Shown here one piece after another: positions 36,217-45,314 of a stretch of DNA of 64,000 bases; the first letter of the stretch is position 1, and the number at the start of each line of letters is the position of its first letter. Made by a program: the position numbers and the translations under genes. This stretch comes from Anderseniella sp963698275 (GTDB taxonomy: Bacteria; Pseudomonadota; Alphaproteobacteria; Rhizobiales; Aestuariivirgaceae), in NCBI GenBank assembly GCA_963698275.1, contig CAVOQE010000007.1, forward strand, positions 1-64,000. The letters are read 5' to 3'. The notes beneath the pieces were generated by a model. That model was given only the letters and a program-made list of their open reading frames with translations. It did not search any database and was not told the DNA's origin.

Positions 36217-37320
36217 ATGAAGATAACCGCCATCACCGTCTGGCTTGTGCCGCTGACCAGTCATGAGACCTATTACATGGCTGACGGCAAGACTTGTGAC
36301 ACGGTGGAAACCGCCGTTATGCGGCTTGAAACCGATACCGGGCTGTCCGGTTGGGGCGAGGTCTGCCCGATCCCGCACTACCTGCCGGCTTACGCACACG
36401 GTGTTCCCCCGGCTCTTGAGGAAATGGCACCTGTGTTGCTGGGCGCCGACCCGGTCGGGCCGGAAGCACTCATGGACCGGCTTGATGCCTACCTGCCTGG
36501 TCATGACTATGCCAAGTCTGCCATAGACACCGCGCTGTGGGACCTGACGGCACAGGCAGCGGGTGTGCCGCTTTACGCCCTGCTGGGCGGCAGGCGTCAA
36601 GACACCATGCCGCTTTATCACTCCATAACCTGCGTGGCGCCTGACGAGATGGCCCGTATGGCGCGCGAGGCTCATGCGACCGGCATCCGGCAGTTCCAGG
36701 CCAAGCTGGGGGCAGACGCCGACTGGCGCGCGGATGTCGAGCGCTTGATCAAGGTGCGTGAAGCCGTCGGCGAAGGTCCGCTGGTCTACGGCGACTGGAA
36801 TTGCGGTGCGTCACGCCTGGATGCAACCCGGGTGGGCCGGGCTGTTGCCCATCTCGACATCATGCTTGAACAGCCATGCCGGACCATCGCCGACTGTGCG
36901 GCCGTTCGCAGCGCCACCGGCCTGCCCATGAAGATGGATGAATGCGTCCACGATACCGCGTCGCTGCTGCAGGCCCATGACCTGGGCTGCATGGACGCCG
37001 TGGCGCTCAAACTGTCCAAGTTCGGCGGCCTGAGTGCCATGCGCCGGGCCCGCGACCTGTGCCTGCACCTGGGGGCAAAAATGTGTGTTGAAGATACCTG
37101 GGGGTCGGATGTAACGACCGCAGCCGCGTTGCATCTGGGTGTATCGACCAACCCGGACCGATTGATGAATGTGTGTGATCTGTCAGGCTACGTGTCGCCG
37201 CGGCTTGATGAAACTGCCCCGGTGCGGAAAGATGGCCGTATCGCGCCGCCCGAAGGTGTCGGCCTCGGGGTGGCGCCTGATCCGGATCGCCTGGGCACGC
37301 CTGTCGCCCAATTGAACTAG
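36217..37320 (+). CDS. Enolase-superfamily racemase/epimerase-like protein 2
   Basis: A protein of 367 residues, distantly similar to its upstream neighbour but clearly diverged. It has Lys163 (FQAKLG), metal ligands Asp193 (YGDWN), Glu218 (LEQP) and Asp241 (MDEC), and Lys265 (ALKLSKFGGL), then the EDTWGSDVTTAAALHLG block. The arrangement matches the 4-hydroxyproline-betaine 2-epimerase/proline-betaine racemase branch better than mandelate racemase, since a Lys pair replaces the Lys/His arrangement. It starts six bases after paralogue 1 and ends ten bases before the aminotransferase gene. Two such enzymes side by side suggest two stereochemical steps or two related substrates. Confidence 0.9.
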   Translation: MKITAITVWLVPLTSHETYYMADGKTCDTVETAVMRLETDTGLSGWGEVCPIPHYLPAYAHGVPPALEEMAPVLLGADPVGPEALMDRLDAYLPGHDYAKSAIDTALWDLTAQAAGVPLYALLGGRRQDTMPLYHSITCVAPDEMARMAREAHATGIRQFQAKLGADADWRADVERLIKVREAVGEGPLVYGDWNCGASRLDATRVGRAVAHLDIMLEQPCRTIADCAAVRSATGLPMKMDECVHDTASLLQAHDLGCMDAVALKLSKFGGLSAMRRARDLCLHLGAKMCVEDTWGSDVTTAAALHLGVSTNPDRLMNVCDLSGYVSPRLDETAPVRKDGRIAPPEGVGLGVAPDPDRLGTPVAQLN

Positions 37321-37330
37321 GAGTATCATG

Positions 37331-38596
37331 ATGAAATCGCAAGCAAGCTGGATTGACCGGGCCAACGCCGTATTGCCGGCAGGCGGGTTTGGCAATTTCG
37401 ACCCCGGCATCATCATTCGTGAAGGCAGGGGCTCCAGGGTCTGGGATGAGGACGGCAACGAGTATGTCGACTACCTGATCGGCTCCGGTCCCATGCTGCT
37501 GGGTCACGGTCACCCCGAAGTGCTCGATGCGATCCAGGAGCAATTGCCGAAGGGACTTACATTCTTTGCCAACAATGCCGCCGGCATCGAACTGGCGGAG
37601 CAGATTTGCGATGCCATGGCCTGTGGCGAGCAGGTCCGGTATGTAACGTCCGGCGGTGAGGCCGACATGTACGCCATGCGGCTGGCCCGCGCCTTCACCG
37701 GCCGCGACAAGATCATGAAATTCGAAGGCGGCTATCACGGCATGTCGGCTGAAGCCCAGATGAGCCTGGCACCTGAAAAACTCACCAATTTCCCGCTTGC
37801 CGTGCCGGATTCCGCCGGTATTCCGTCAGGTGTACGCGATGAAATGCTGGTGGCGCCCTTCAACGACATCGAGTTTGCCCGCTCGCTGATTGCCGAGCAC
37901 GGCCATGAGATTGCCGCCATCATCGTTGAACCGCTGCAACGGGTCATCCCGCCGGCGCCGGGCTTCCTGCAGGCGCTGCGCGAGGAATGCGACAAGTACG
38001 GCATCGTGCTGGTGTTCGACGAGATCGTGACCGGTTTCCGCTTCGCCTATGGCGGCGCGCAGGAGCTGTACGGTGTCACGCCGGATGTGTGCACGCTCGG
38101 CAAGATCATCGGCGGTGGATTCCCGCTGGCCGCCATTGCCGGCAAGGCCCATATCATGGCGCACTTCGACAAGGCCAAGGTCGGGGCCGACGGTTTCCTG
38201 ATGCAACTGGGCACCTTGAGCGGCAACCCGATCGCGGCGGTCGCCGGCATGAAGACCATGGAAATCCTGCGCCGCCCCGGTCAGTACGACAAGCTGCGCG
38301 GGCTGGGCAAGACGCTGATGACCGCCATCTCCGAACATCTCGGCAAGGCCGGTTTCGATCATCAGGTCGTCGGGGATCCGACCTTGTTTGATGTGCTGTT
38401 CACATCGGTGAAGATCAAGGATTATCGCGATGTCTACAAGGCTGATGCCGCCCGCAACCTGCGCTTCAACAAGTTGTTGCGCGAAAAAGGCATCTTCAAG
38501 TCACCCGGCAAACTCTATCCAAGCCTGGCTCTGACCGATGCAGATATCGAACAGACCATCGACGCCATTTCATACGCGGCGGCCAAGCTGGATTAG
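37331..38596 (+). CDS. Class III aminotransferase (glutamate-1-semialdehyde-aminomutase-like)
   Basis: A protein of 421 residues; the ATG at 37331 is seven bases after AGGAG, and an ATG at 37328 is also possible. Features are VLPAGGFGNFDPGIIIREGRGSRVWDEDGNEYVDYL in outline, YVTSGGEADMYAMRLARAFTGRDKIMKFEGGYHG, VFDEIVTGFRFAYGG and the PLP lysine in TLGKIIGGGFPLAAI. Members are aminomutases or omega-amino-acid aminotransferases. True HemL is unlikely because this organism makes aminolevulinate by HemA. It is the last gene of the rightward RpiR operon and probably deaminates the demethylated amino acid. Its stop codon overlaps the convergent RND gene by four bases. Confidence 0.88.
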   Translation: MKSQASWIDRANAVLPAGGFGNFDPGIIIREGRGSRVWDEDGNEYVDYLIGSGPMLLGHGHPEVLDAIQEQLPKGLTFFANNAAGIELAEQICDAMACGEQVRYVTSGGEADMYAMRLARAFTGRDKIMKFEGGYHGMSAEAQMSLAPEKLTNFPLAVPDSAGIPSGVRDEMLVAPFNDIEFARSLIAEHGHEIAAIIVEPLQRVIPPAPGFLQALREECDKYGIVLVFDEIVTGFRFAYGGAQELYGVTPDVCTLGKIIGGGFPLAAIAGKAHIMAHFDKAKVGADGFLMQLGTLSGNPIAAVAGMKTMEILRRPGQYDKLRGLGKTLMTAISEHLGKAGFDHQVVGDPTLFDVLFTSVKIKDYRDVYKADAARNLRFNKLLREKGIFKSPGKLYPSLALTDADIEQTIDAISYAAAKLD

Positions 38597-41500
38597 GCAG
38601 CGGACACTCCAGCGGGTACCGGACCAGGCTGATCGGCAGGCGATGCGGTGCCGGGCAGCCGGCCATATCTGGTGAGCAGCGCAAATGCCGGTGGCACGAA
38701 GAAGAACGACACCACCGTTGACAGCAGCACGCCGCCGGCAATGGCCATGGCGAACGGTGGCCAGAATCCACCGCCTTCCAGAATAAGCGGCAGGAATCCG
38801 CCGAACGTGGTCAGTGTTGTCGAGACGATATGACGGCTTTGGCCGGTCACCACGGCAACCATCTCGCTGATCTCGCCGCGCATGGCACCGGCATTGGCCT
38901 GTAGTGCCGTCAGGATGATGATCGCCGCATTTATCGACACGCCGATTGACCCGATGACGCCGATCACCGCCTGGATGCCGAACGGATACTGGAATATCGC
39001 CAGCGCCAGCAGGCTTAGTCCCATCGACATGATGGCGACCAGACCGGCCACAAGGGACAATCGGTATGAACCGAATGTCAGGAAGATGGCGGCAACGGTA
39101 AGGGCGATGATCAGGCCAAGCGGGCCCAAGAGATTGCGCAGGGTTTCATCACGCGCATCGGAATCCCCGCCCAGTTCCAGCCGGTATCCCGGCGGCAGCG
39201 ACAGGCCGCTGTCGGCGATGCGCTGCTGCACCAGCTGCAAAGCCTGCTCGGGCAGTACATTGCGCTCGACAAAGCCCTGGACCGTGTTGATGCGTTCGCC
39301 ATTGCGCCGGTGGATGGCGGTTTCTGACGGCACCACCTTCATCTCGCCAAGCGCATTGATCGGAATGCCGACAATATCCTGACCTGTCTGCTGTCCGCTT
39401 GATTGCGGCTTGCTCAGGTCCAGGCTGGCAATGGCGTCAACCGATCCGCGCCCGGCATCGCTTGTACGCACGCGGACGGCAAGCTCTTCGCTGGCTTCAA
39501 TGATCGAACCGCCGGTCGCCCCTTCAAGCCGCGCTTCCAGTTGCTGCGCTACCTGGCCGAGTGTCATGCCGGCGATGCGAACCTTTTCTTCCGACAGTTC
39601 CAGTTCGAGCTTGGGTGCACCGGCGCCGATCTCGGTACGGGTGATCATGATGCCCGGCACATGCTGCATCACCAGTTGTACCTGCTCGCCGAGTGCGCGC
39701 AGGGTAGACAGGTTCTGGCCGACGACGCGGATTTCAACCGGCGCATTGACCGGAGGACCCTGGACCAGTCCGCGCACGATCACCCGGGCTTCCGGCGCTG
39801 CGCCATCCAGGTTTTTCTGCAGCCGGTCCAGCATGTCCTCGGTGGCTTGCGGTGACGTGGTCGTGACCAGCGCTTCGGCAAAGCTCGGGACCCCGTCCTG
39901 GTTGCCGATCATGTTGTAATAGAAGGCAGGCGCGCTTTCCCCGATCACCCAGGTGACGCCGCTGACCTCGGCTTCGGCCATTATGACCCGTTCTACCTTG
40001 TGGGCAACCTTGTGCGTTTCCGAGATGGCGGTGCCGTCGGCAAGCTTGACCTGGACATAGAACTGGTTGCGATCCACGCCGGGAAAGAACTGCGGCTTGA
40101 GTGTCTGAAACGAACCGAACCCGATCACCGGCAACATCAGCGAGGCGGCAATTGCCAGGCCGGGATGGCGCAGCGCCGACCGCAATATGGTGGCAAACAT
40201 CCGGCCAAGCGGGCCGAATGACATGCCGTTCGCAAACCCGTGCCGTGTCTTGCCATCTGTTCCGGCAGGCAGCATCCAGCCGGCAAGCGCCGGCGTGAAG
40301 GTAAGCGCAAGACCCAGGGACACCACCAGCATGATGATCACCGCAAGCGCAATCGAGCCGACAAAGTCACCGGCCGGGCCCGGCAGCAGGGCCATCGGCA
40401 TGAACGCAAACACGGTAGTTGCTGTAGACGCAATTAGCGGGACCGTCAGGCGCTTGACCGCGCCGTCGACAGCTGCAAGTTTATCAGCGCCTGCCTGCAA
40501 CCGCTTGCGCACGTCATCCGTCATGACGATGGCGCCATCGACCAGCAACCCCAGGGCAACGATCAGGCCGGTGATAGACATCTGGTGGATCGGAATGCCC
40601 GCTGCCTGCAAGCCGGCAATAGAGACGATGCTGGCAAACGGGATCACCATGGCGACGATGAAAGCGGCCCGCCAGCCCAGCGTGAAGAACAGCACGGCGA
40701 TGACCAGAGACGTTCCGATCGCCATGTTCTGCAGCACGCCTGAAAGGCGGTCCGATGTGTACTGGGCCTGATCAAACAATTGTTCGAGCCTGATACCAGC
40801 CGGCAGGGTGCCGGAAAACTCCTGCGCGGCGGCAGATATTCGGGATGACCAGGCGTCGACCTGCAGATCGTCCTCCATGCGCGCGGCAACCAGGATACCG
40901 GGATTGCCGTCGATGATGGCGATGCTGGTAGCCGGCTGGCGCAGCCCGCGGGTTACTTTTGCAACATCGCCGACCTTGACCAGCAGGCCCTGTTCACCGG
41001 TCTTGACGGGGATCGACAGGATGCGGTCAAGCGCCTTGATCTCACCGGCAACCTCGATCAAGAGGTCGATGCTGGGACCGCGCACCTGGCCTGCACGCAC
41101 TTTGGTATCGGCCTGTGATATGGCATCTGAAACGGCACTGGCCGTCAGGCCGAGCGCCGTCAGTCTCCTTGTGTCGATTGTGACGGTGATCTCTTCCGGG
41201 CTGGCGCCGTAGATTTCGACCAGCTTGGTGCCGGAAACGCCCCGCAACCTGTCCTGAAAGGCCTCCCCGATACGCTGGACAATGGCAATGTTGCTGCTGG
41301 CGGCGGAGACCGGTTGCAAGGCAAAGATCGCCGTGAACGCGCCGGTGCGGTCATTGTCGAACTCGGGCTGTGGAACGCCTTGCGGAAACTCGCGCGCGGC
41401 GTCGGACAGCGCATCGCGGATTTCCGACCAGCTCTGCTCTATCTGCTGGCCGGAGATGAATTGCGACAGTTCCACCTGGACCACCGATATGCCGGATCTC

Positions 41501-41745
41501 GACACCGAGGTTATCTCCGCGATTTCAGGGATTTCCTTCAATTCGGTTTCGATCTTCTCGGTAACCAGCGCCTCCACGCGCAACGGATCGGCGCCGGGAT
41601 AGGGCGTCACCACGGTGGCAAACAGGTTGGTTATTGTCGGGTCTTCCTGGCGCCCGATGGTCGCCAGGGCGGACAATCCGGTCGCCAGCATCATGGCGAC
41701 GACCAGGGCGAACACCCGCCGGTTGCGATAGAGCAGGGTAGACAT
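38593..41745 (-). CDS. RND-family efflux pump inner-membrane subunit
   Basis: A protein of 1050 residues, the normal length for AcrB-type pumps. It opens with an N-terminal membrane helix, has large periplasmic loops with ATVVTPYPGADPLRVEALVTEKIE and VVQVELSQFISGQQIEQSW, and two sets of six transmembrane segments. The fourth helix reads GLLVDGAIVMTDDV, where AcrB has adjacent aspartates (VDDAIVVVEN); only the first is kept, so the proton relay probably differs. It exports hydrophobic compounds using the proton gradient, with the adaptor encoded five bases upstream. No outer-membrane channel gene is nearby. A divergent TetR regulator probably controls the pair. Confidence 0.93.
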   Translation of the reverse strand: MSTLLYRNRRVFALVVAMMLATGLSALATIGRQEDPTITNLFATVVTPYPGADPLRVEALVTEKIETELKEIPEIAEITSVSRSGISVVQVELSQFISGQQIEQSWSEIRDALSDAAREFPQGVPQPEFDNDRTGAFTAIFALQPVSAASSNIAIVQRIGEAFQDRLRGVSGTKLVEIYGASPEEITVTIDTRRLTALGLTASAVSDAISQADTKVRAGQVRGPSIDLLIEVAGEIKALDRILSIPVKTGEQGLLVKVGDVAKVTRGLRQPATSIAIIDGNPGILVAARMEDDLQVDAWSSRISAAAQEFSGTLPAGIRLEQLFDQAQYTSDRLSGVLQNMAIGTSLVIAVLFFTLGWRAAFIVAMVIPFASIVSIAGLQAAGIPIHQMSITGLIVALGLLVDGAIVMTDDVRKRLQAGADKLAAVDGAVKRLTVPLIASTATTVFAFMPMALLPGPAGDFVGSIALAVIIMLVVSLGLALTFTPALAGWMLPAGTDGKTRHGFANGMSFGPLGRMFATILRSALRHPGLAIAASLMLPVIGFGSFQTLKPQFFPGVDRNQFYVQVKLADGTAISETHKVAHKVERVIMAEAEVSGVTWVIGESAPAFYYNMIGNQDGVPSFAEALVTTTSPQATEDMLDRLQKNLDGAAPEARVIVRGLVQGPPVNAPVEIRVVGQNLSTLRALGEQVQLVMQHVPGIMITRTEIGAGAPKLELELSEEKVRIAGMTLGQVAQQLEARLEGATGGSIIEASEELAVRVRTSDAGRGSVDAIASLDLSKPQSSGQQTGQDIVGIPINALGEMKVVPSETAIHRRNGERINTVQGFVERNVLPEQALQLVQQRIADSGLSLPPGYRLELGGDSDARDETLRNLLGPLGLIIALTVAAIFLTFGSYRLSLVAGLVAIMSMGLSLLALAIFQYPFGIQAVIGVIGSIGVSINAAIIILTALQANAGAMRGEISEMVAVVTGQSRHIVSTTLTTFGGFLPLILEGGGFWPPFAMAIAGGVLLSTVVSFFFVPPAFALLTRYGRLPGTASPADQPGPVPAGVSAA

Positions 41746-41750
41746 GACGG

Positions 41751-42920
41751 TCAGCCTCCGGTGAGCGCTACAAGCTGGCCTGAAACGACCCTGTGGCCTC
41801 CTTTGGAGACCACTTGCGCACTGGCCTCAAGGGTGCCGCGGACATAAGCCTGTTCACCTTCGACGTGCAGCACTTCCACCGTCTCGGTCCGGATCTTCGT
41901 CTGTCCGTCCTGTGCCGCAACCACCAGAACCGACCACAAGCCCTTGTGACCCTCCTTCAGGGCGGCAAGCGGCAGCCATGTTCCGCGTTCGCGGACCGGC
42001 GTTTCCACGTTGAGTGTAACGATCTGCTGGAAGGCAGCGCCGTTTGAAGAGTCCAGGTCGAACAGCACCGGAACCGTCTGGGTGGCCGTCTGCAGGTCCG
42101 GCCGCATGGACGACATGCGCGCAGAAACCGGCCCGGCATCGGTTGTAATCTGATAGTGGCCGCCTGGATCAAGTGATCTTGCCACATCCGGCGGCAGGCC
42201 GATACGCGCCTGCGGTTTGCCGGTCTCAAGCAGGGAGACAACCGGTGTGCCGGCCGTGATGACGCTGCCGTCATCGATATTGCGGACCCCCACCACCCCG
42301 TCGAACGGGGCGGTCAGGACGGATTTTCCGATGTCGATGTTCACCAGGTCCATCTGGGCGGTGACCTGGTCAATTGCCGCTGTTATACGTGCGACGCCTG
42401 CGGTCGCTTCGTCTTCACTTTGCTGCGGGCTGAAGCCTTTCCTGCGCAGGTTCGACTGGCGCGTCAGTGTCAGTCGCGCGAGTGTGCGTTCCGCTTCCAG
42501 TTCCCGCCTGCGGGCTTCAAGCCGTCTGCGATCGGCCTTCAGCCTGTCGGTGTCGAGATGTGCGATGACATCGCCTGCGCGCACTTTGGTGCCTTCGTCA
42601 ACGCTGATGCTGACGACCAGGCCGGTCAGTTCAAAGGCCAGGCTGGTCTGGCGTGCCGGCTCCAGGCGCCCGACATAGCGGGTCCGGGTCACATACTGGT
42701 CCTGCATCCTGACCGGTAGTGTGGTGACCGCAAGCGGTGGGTGTTGCAGCGGCTGCAGTTCGGTAGATGCACGATACTGCAAAGCGGCAATCCCGCCCGC
42801 CGTCGCGGCGGCGATTGCCAGCGCCGTGCTTGTGACCGCCAGGCCGCGCACAAGCTTGCGTCCAAAACCGGTGGATTTGCTCTCAGGTGCGTTCTCGGTA
42901 TAATTCTGCAGGTCACTCAC
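41751..42920 (-). CDS. RND efflux periplasmic adaptor (membrane fusion protein)
   Basis: A protein of 389 residues. Residues about 22-50 form a membrane anchor (VRGLAVTSTALAIAAATAGGIAAL). Then come RTRYVGRLEPARQTSLAFELTG and the lipoyl half-motif VDEGTKVRAGDVIAHLDTDRL, a coiled-coil hairpin rich in Arg, Glu and Leu (LKADRRRLEARRRELEAERT in part), the second lipoyl half (APFDGVVGVRNIDDGSVITAG) and beta-barrel domains. It links the RND pump to an outer-membrane channel. It heads the two-gene operon, and its promoter region holds a large palindrome next to the divergent TetR gene. Confidence 0.92.
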   Translation of the reverse strand: MSDLQNYTENAPESKSTGFGRKLVRGLAVTSTALAIAAATAGGIAALQYRASTELQPLQHPPLAVTTLPVRMQDQYVTRTRYVGRLEPARQTSLAFELTGLVVSISVDEGTKVRAGDVIAHLDTDRLKADRRRLEARRRELEAERTLARLTLTRQSNLRRKGFSPQQSEDEATAGVARITAAIDQVTAQMDLVNIDIGKSVLTAPFDGVVGVRNIDDGSVITAGTPVVSLLETGKPQARIGLPPDVARSLDPGGHYQITTDAGPVSARMSSMRPDLQTATQTVPVLFDLDSSNGAAFQQIVTLNVETPVRERGTWLPLAALKEGHKGLWSVLVVAAQDGQTKIRTETVEVLHVEGEQAYVRGTLEASAQVVSKGGHRVVSGQLVALTGG

Positions 42921-42943
42921 GCGGGTCTCCTTCGGGCTTTGAC

Positions 42944-42991
42944 CTTGAAAGTTACGCCGACTAACATATGTTAGATGAGCTAACTTTCAAG
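42944..42991. promoter_or_regulatory. 48-bp concentric palindrome, probable TetR operator
   Basis: CTAACATATGTTAG (42961-42974) is a perfect palindrome. Outside it, CTTGAAAGTTA (42944-42954) and TAACTTTCAAG (42981-42991) form an exact inverted repeat around the same centre. Further CTAAC/GTTAA half-sites follow to 43013. It lies between the adaptor gene and the TetR gene, fitting binding by TetR dimers that control both promoters. Confidence 0.8.
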
Positions 42992-43035
42992 AAAAAAGTT
43001 AACCGGTCTAACATTTGTGATCCAGTCAGGGTTTA

Positions 43036-43662
43036 ATGATGACGATACAAACCAGCGATGAGAGCGCCGCAGTGCAATCCAAATCCCGCTATCATCATGG
43101 CGATCTGAAAGAGGCCATGGTGCTGGCGTCCTATGATCTCGTCAGGCGTGATGGTGCGGAAAACTTTAAACTCTCTGATGCCTGCCATCTGGCCGGGGTC
43201 TCAACGGCGGCACCCTACAAGCATTTCCGTGACCGCAATGAAGTGCTGGAACTGGTTATTGCCAGGGGATTTGAAGAAATGACCCGGCGGTCAATCACCG
43301 CGGTGGAAGATGCCGGGGTCGCTACCCTGGCCGGCATGATCGCCATGGGCCATGCCTATGTTCGCTTTGCGGTTGAGGAACAACGCCTGTTCCGGCTGAT
43401 GTTCGGCCAGCACCCGGTGCTCAAGCAGGCATCCGGCGTTGAAGAAGATGGCATGAAGTGCTTCGCCAACGTGATCGAGCAGGTCGCCCTGTATTGTGAG
43501 CGTCACAATGTGCCGGGCGATCCGAAAACCATTGCGGTCAGGCTCTGGACATTTGTACACGGTGCCGCATCGCTGCTGATCGATGAGGACTATGCCAAGG
43601 TCGCCCCCGAACTGGATGTCGAAGCGCTGATAGCCGACACCACGCCGTCGCTGCTCAGGTAA
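43036..43662 (+). CDS. TetR/AcrR-family regulator of the efflux pair
   Basis: A protein of 208 residues; the second ATG (43039) is also possible. Residues about 15-62 form the TetR helix-turn-helix (YHHGDLKEAMVLASYDLVRRDGAENFKLSDACHLAGVSTAAPYKHFRDRNEVL in outline), which is clear. The rest is the helical ligand-binding domain with a WHG/TetR_C-type pattern (FAVEEQRLFRLMFG, then LWTFVHGAASLLI). It is divergent from the RND adaptor gene with a large palindrome between, so it most likely represses that operon and itself until a toxic ligand binds. Its 3' end overlaps the convergent AAC(3) gene by eight bases. Confidence 0.92.
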   Translation: MMTIQTSDESAAVQSKSRYHHGDLKEAMVLASYDLVRRDGAENFKLSDACHLAGVSTAAPYKHFRDRNEVLELVIARGFEEMTRRSITAVEDAGVATLAGMIAMGHAYVRFAVEEQRLFRLMFGQHPVLKQASGVEEDGMKCFANVIEQVALYCERHNVPGDPKTIAVRLWTFVHGAASLLIDEDYAKVAPELDVEALIADTTPSLLR

Positions 43663-44473
43663 TACCGTCCTTGCGGTTTTGCCGGTCAATCCAGTCGGTC
43701 GCGAATGTCACCAGCGGGCCATAACCGGTGAGCCTGCTTGTTGCATTGCCGATCTTGCCGGTGATCACGGCACCGGTCTCCTCCCAGGCCTTGCCGGCCG
43801 GTACGAAGAGACGCCCCAGATCATCTTCGACATCAGGAGCCTTGATCCAGGCACCGTTCGCGCCATGCCTGATATCACGCAGGATGGTGCGGCGATGGGT
43901 GGCAACACTTTCCGCAGCATGCAAGGCCGAGCACCGGTCCCAGCCTACGCCGATCAGCAGGATCTTCATGGCGGGCCGGTCTCTCAGCCGCCCCCACGGG
44001 GTTTCGGGGCCGGTGGCCCAGTCAAACGGGTCATGGTCGGCTGCCAGTTCGGCTGCCTCGGGGCCCAGCAACAAGACTGAGCTTGTGGGGTGGTTACTTC
44101 TGACAACGCCGGGCCAGCTTCTGAAAGCTTCCGGAACCGCCCCGTTCTGCCGCGCATCGGAGCGTTCGGGATCGAAGCCCAGCACCTGGGACCGGACATG
44201 CAGGCGCTCTTCTTCAGACAGGTTGGCGTCAACGAGTTTGCCGGGATCGTAGGCGTCGTGACTGAAGCCCGGCATGCCGATCAGGCCGCGATCACCAACC
44301 ACCTCGATCAATGCTTCTATCAGGCCTCTAGGACCGCCAATGACATGGCCGATCTGCCCGAGTGCGGTATGCACGAAAACACCGTCACCATGCCCGACAC
44401 CCAGCACCGACAACTGCTTCACCAGGTCGTCCTTGCCGATGATCAATGTGTCGGTCGGCTGTGCCTGCGGCAT
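43655..44473 (-). CDS. AAC(3)-family N-acetyltransferase
   Basis: A protein of 272 residues of the aminoglycoside 3-N-acetyltransferase (Antibiotic_NAT) fold. Family marks are DGVFVHTALGQIGHVIGGPRGLIEALIEVVG in outline, GMPGFSHDAYDP, a SNHPTSSVLLLGPEA block with the catalytic-region histidine, DHDPFDWATGPETPWGRL and LLIGVGWDRCSALHAAE. Such enzymes transfer acetyl from acetyl-CoA to an amine. Environmental members often act on unknown substrates, so resistance should not be assumed. It lies three bases after a small membrane-protein gene and meets the TetR gene tail to tail. Confidence 0.88.
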   Translation of the reverse strand: MPQAQPTDTLIIGKDDLVKQLSVLGVGHGDGVFVHTALGQIGHVIGGPRGLIEALIEVVGDRGLIGMPGFSHDAYDPGKLVDANLSEEERLHVRSQVLGFDPERSDARQNGAVPEAFRSWPGVVRSNHPTSSVLLLGPEAAELAADHDPFDWATGPETPWGRLRDRPAMKILLIGVGWDRCSALHAAESVATHRRTILRDIRHGANGAWIKAPDVEDDLGRLFVPAGKAWEETGAVITGKIGNATSRLTGYGPLVTFATDWIDRQNRKDGIT

Positions 44474-44476
44474 GGT

Positions 44477-44776
44477 CTACTCCTGCTTCTTGTTGTTGCC
44501 ATTGCCGTTGTTCGCAAGGCCGAGTAATGCGGCAATTCTTGGATAGCGCTTTTTCAGCCAGGCCCCGTGTTTGACTTCAATGCGTCGCCGCCAGCGCCGG
44601 ATGATACTGGAGTCTATGGACAGGATAAGCAGCCCGAGCGGCACCATCCAGAAGCCCAATATGGGAAGAAAGCCCAGTACACCGCCAATGATGAGGCCGG
44701 CACCGAGCAACCGGCGCGCCGTCGGGCTGCCGGGCACTTTCAGTGAATGATTACCGATGCGGACGCGTTTGGTCAT
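44477..44776 (-). CDS. Small membrane protein of unknown function
   Basis: A protein of 99 residues from the ATG at 44776; an in-frame start at 44812 would add 12. A basic N-terminus (MTKRVRIGNHSLKVPGSPTARR) is followed by two adjacent hydrophobic segments (LLGAGLIIGGVLGFLPILGFW and VPLGLLILSI) and a strongly basic, then Asn-rich tail (NNGNGNNKK). It resembles short PGPGW-like inner-membrane proteins, but I cannot assign a family firmly. It lies three bases before the AAC(3) gene, so the two are probably one operon. Confidence 0.65.
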   Translation of the reverse strand: MTKRVRIGNHSLKVPGSPTARRLLGAGLIIGGVLGFLPILGFWMVPLGLLILSIDSSIIRRWRRRIEVKHGAWLKKRYPRIAALLGLANNGNGNNKKQE

Positions 44777-44925
44777 GAGCCGCCATCTAACCACGACACC
44801 ACCGCGATACAAGGGCGTTGCTCACTGAATCGAAATGGTTTTTAAACTTATACCAAAGGAAGTGGCACAATGTGGCAAATTGGGCTTTAACACCGCGAAA
44901 CTGTCTGCTATAGGCAAGCCATCCT

Positions 44926-45000
44926 TCCTCGGTAGCTCAGTGGTAGAGCAATCGGCTGTTAACCGATCGGTCGGGGGTTCGAATCCCTCCCGGGGAGCCA
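44926..45000 (+). tRNA. tRNA-Asn (GTT)
   Basis: TCCTCGG pairs with CCGGGGA (one G-T), the D arm is AGCTCAGTGGTAGAGC, and the anticodon stem-loop ATCGG-CTGTTAA-CCGAT gives anticodon GTT. The T arm is GGGGGTTCGAATCCCTC, and the 3' CCA is encoded (44998-45000). The length is 75 bases. Confidence 0.97.
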
Positions 45001-45314
45001 ATCTTTCTTGGTAAACCGTTGTTTTGTTTGTAGAATAAGTTGGCGGCGAAAGTCTGTCCGCCAATTTATCCATCAATCACAATTGAAACCATCCTCACGA
45101 GCGCCAGATTCTGCCACCAGAAATACGCGTAGTTGGCTCCATGGAGGTTGCGCCAATCAGGGTTTTGGGCGGTCGGCAGCTGTATTGGGCACCCTCGGCC
45201 CCTGTGCATTCGGTTTAATTCATGGTTTGAAAACGAGTGAAATGCTTTTCAGCATTCGAACCGCCGAAAGCATGAGAGACCGTGGGCAGATGCGCATTCA
45301 GTGGTCCCAGCGCG
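45001..45314. other. Intergenic stretch after tRNA-Asn, nothing recognised
   Basis: About 310 bases between tRNA-Asn and the end of the acyl-CoA ligase gene. I looked for an integrase remnant or a repeat of the tRNA 3' end and saw neither. Confidence 0.4.

Noticed and set aside
37331..38596. Glutamate-1-semialdehyde aminomutase (HemL) for heme synthesis
   Set aside because: The organism has ALA synthase (HemA), and the gene lies in a catabolic operon, so a catabolic aminotransferase is more likely.
45001..45314. Integration site at tRNA-Asn
   Set aside because: No integrase gene and no repeat of the tRNA 3' end was seen downstream.
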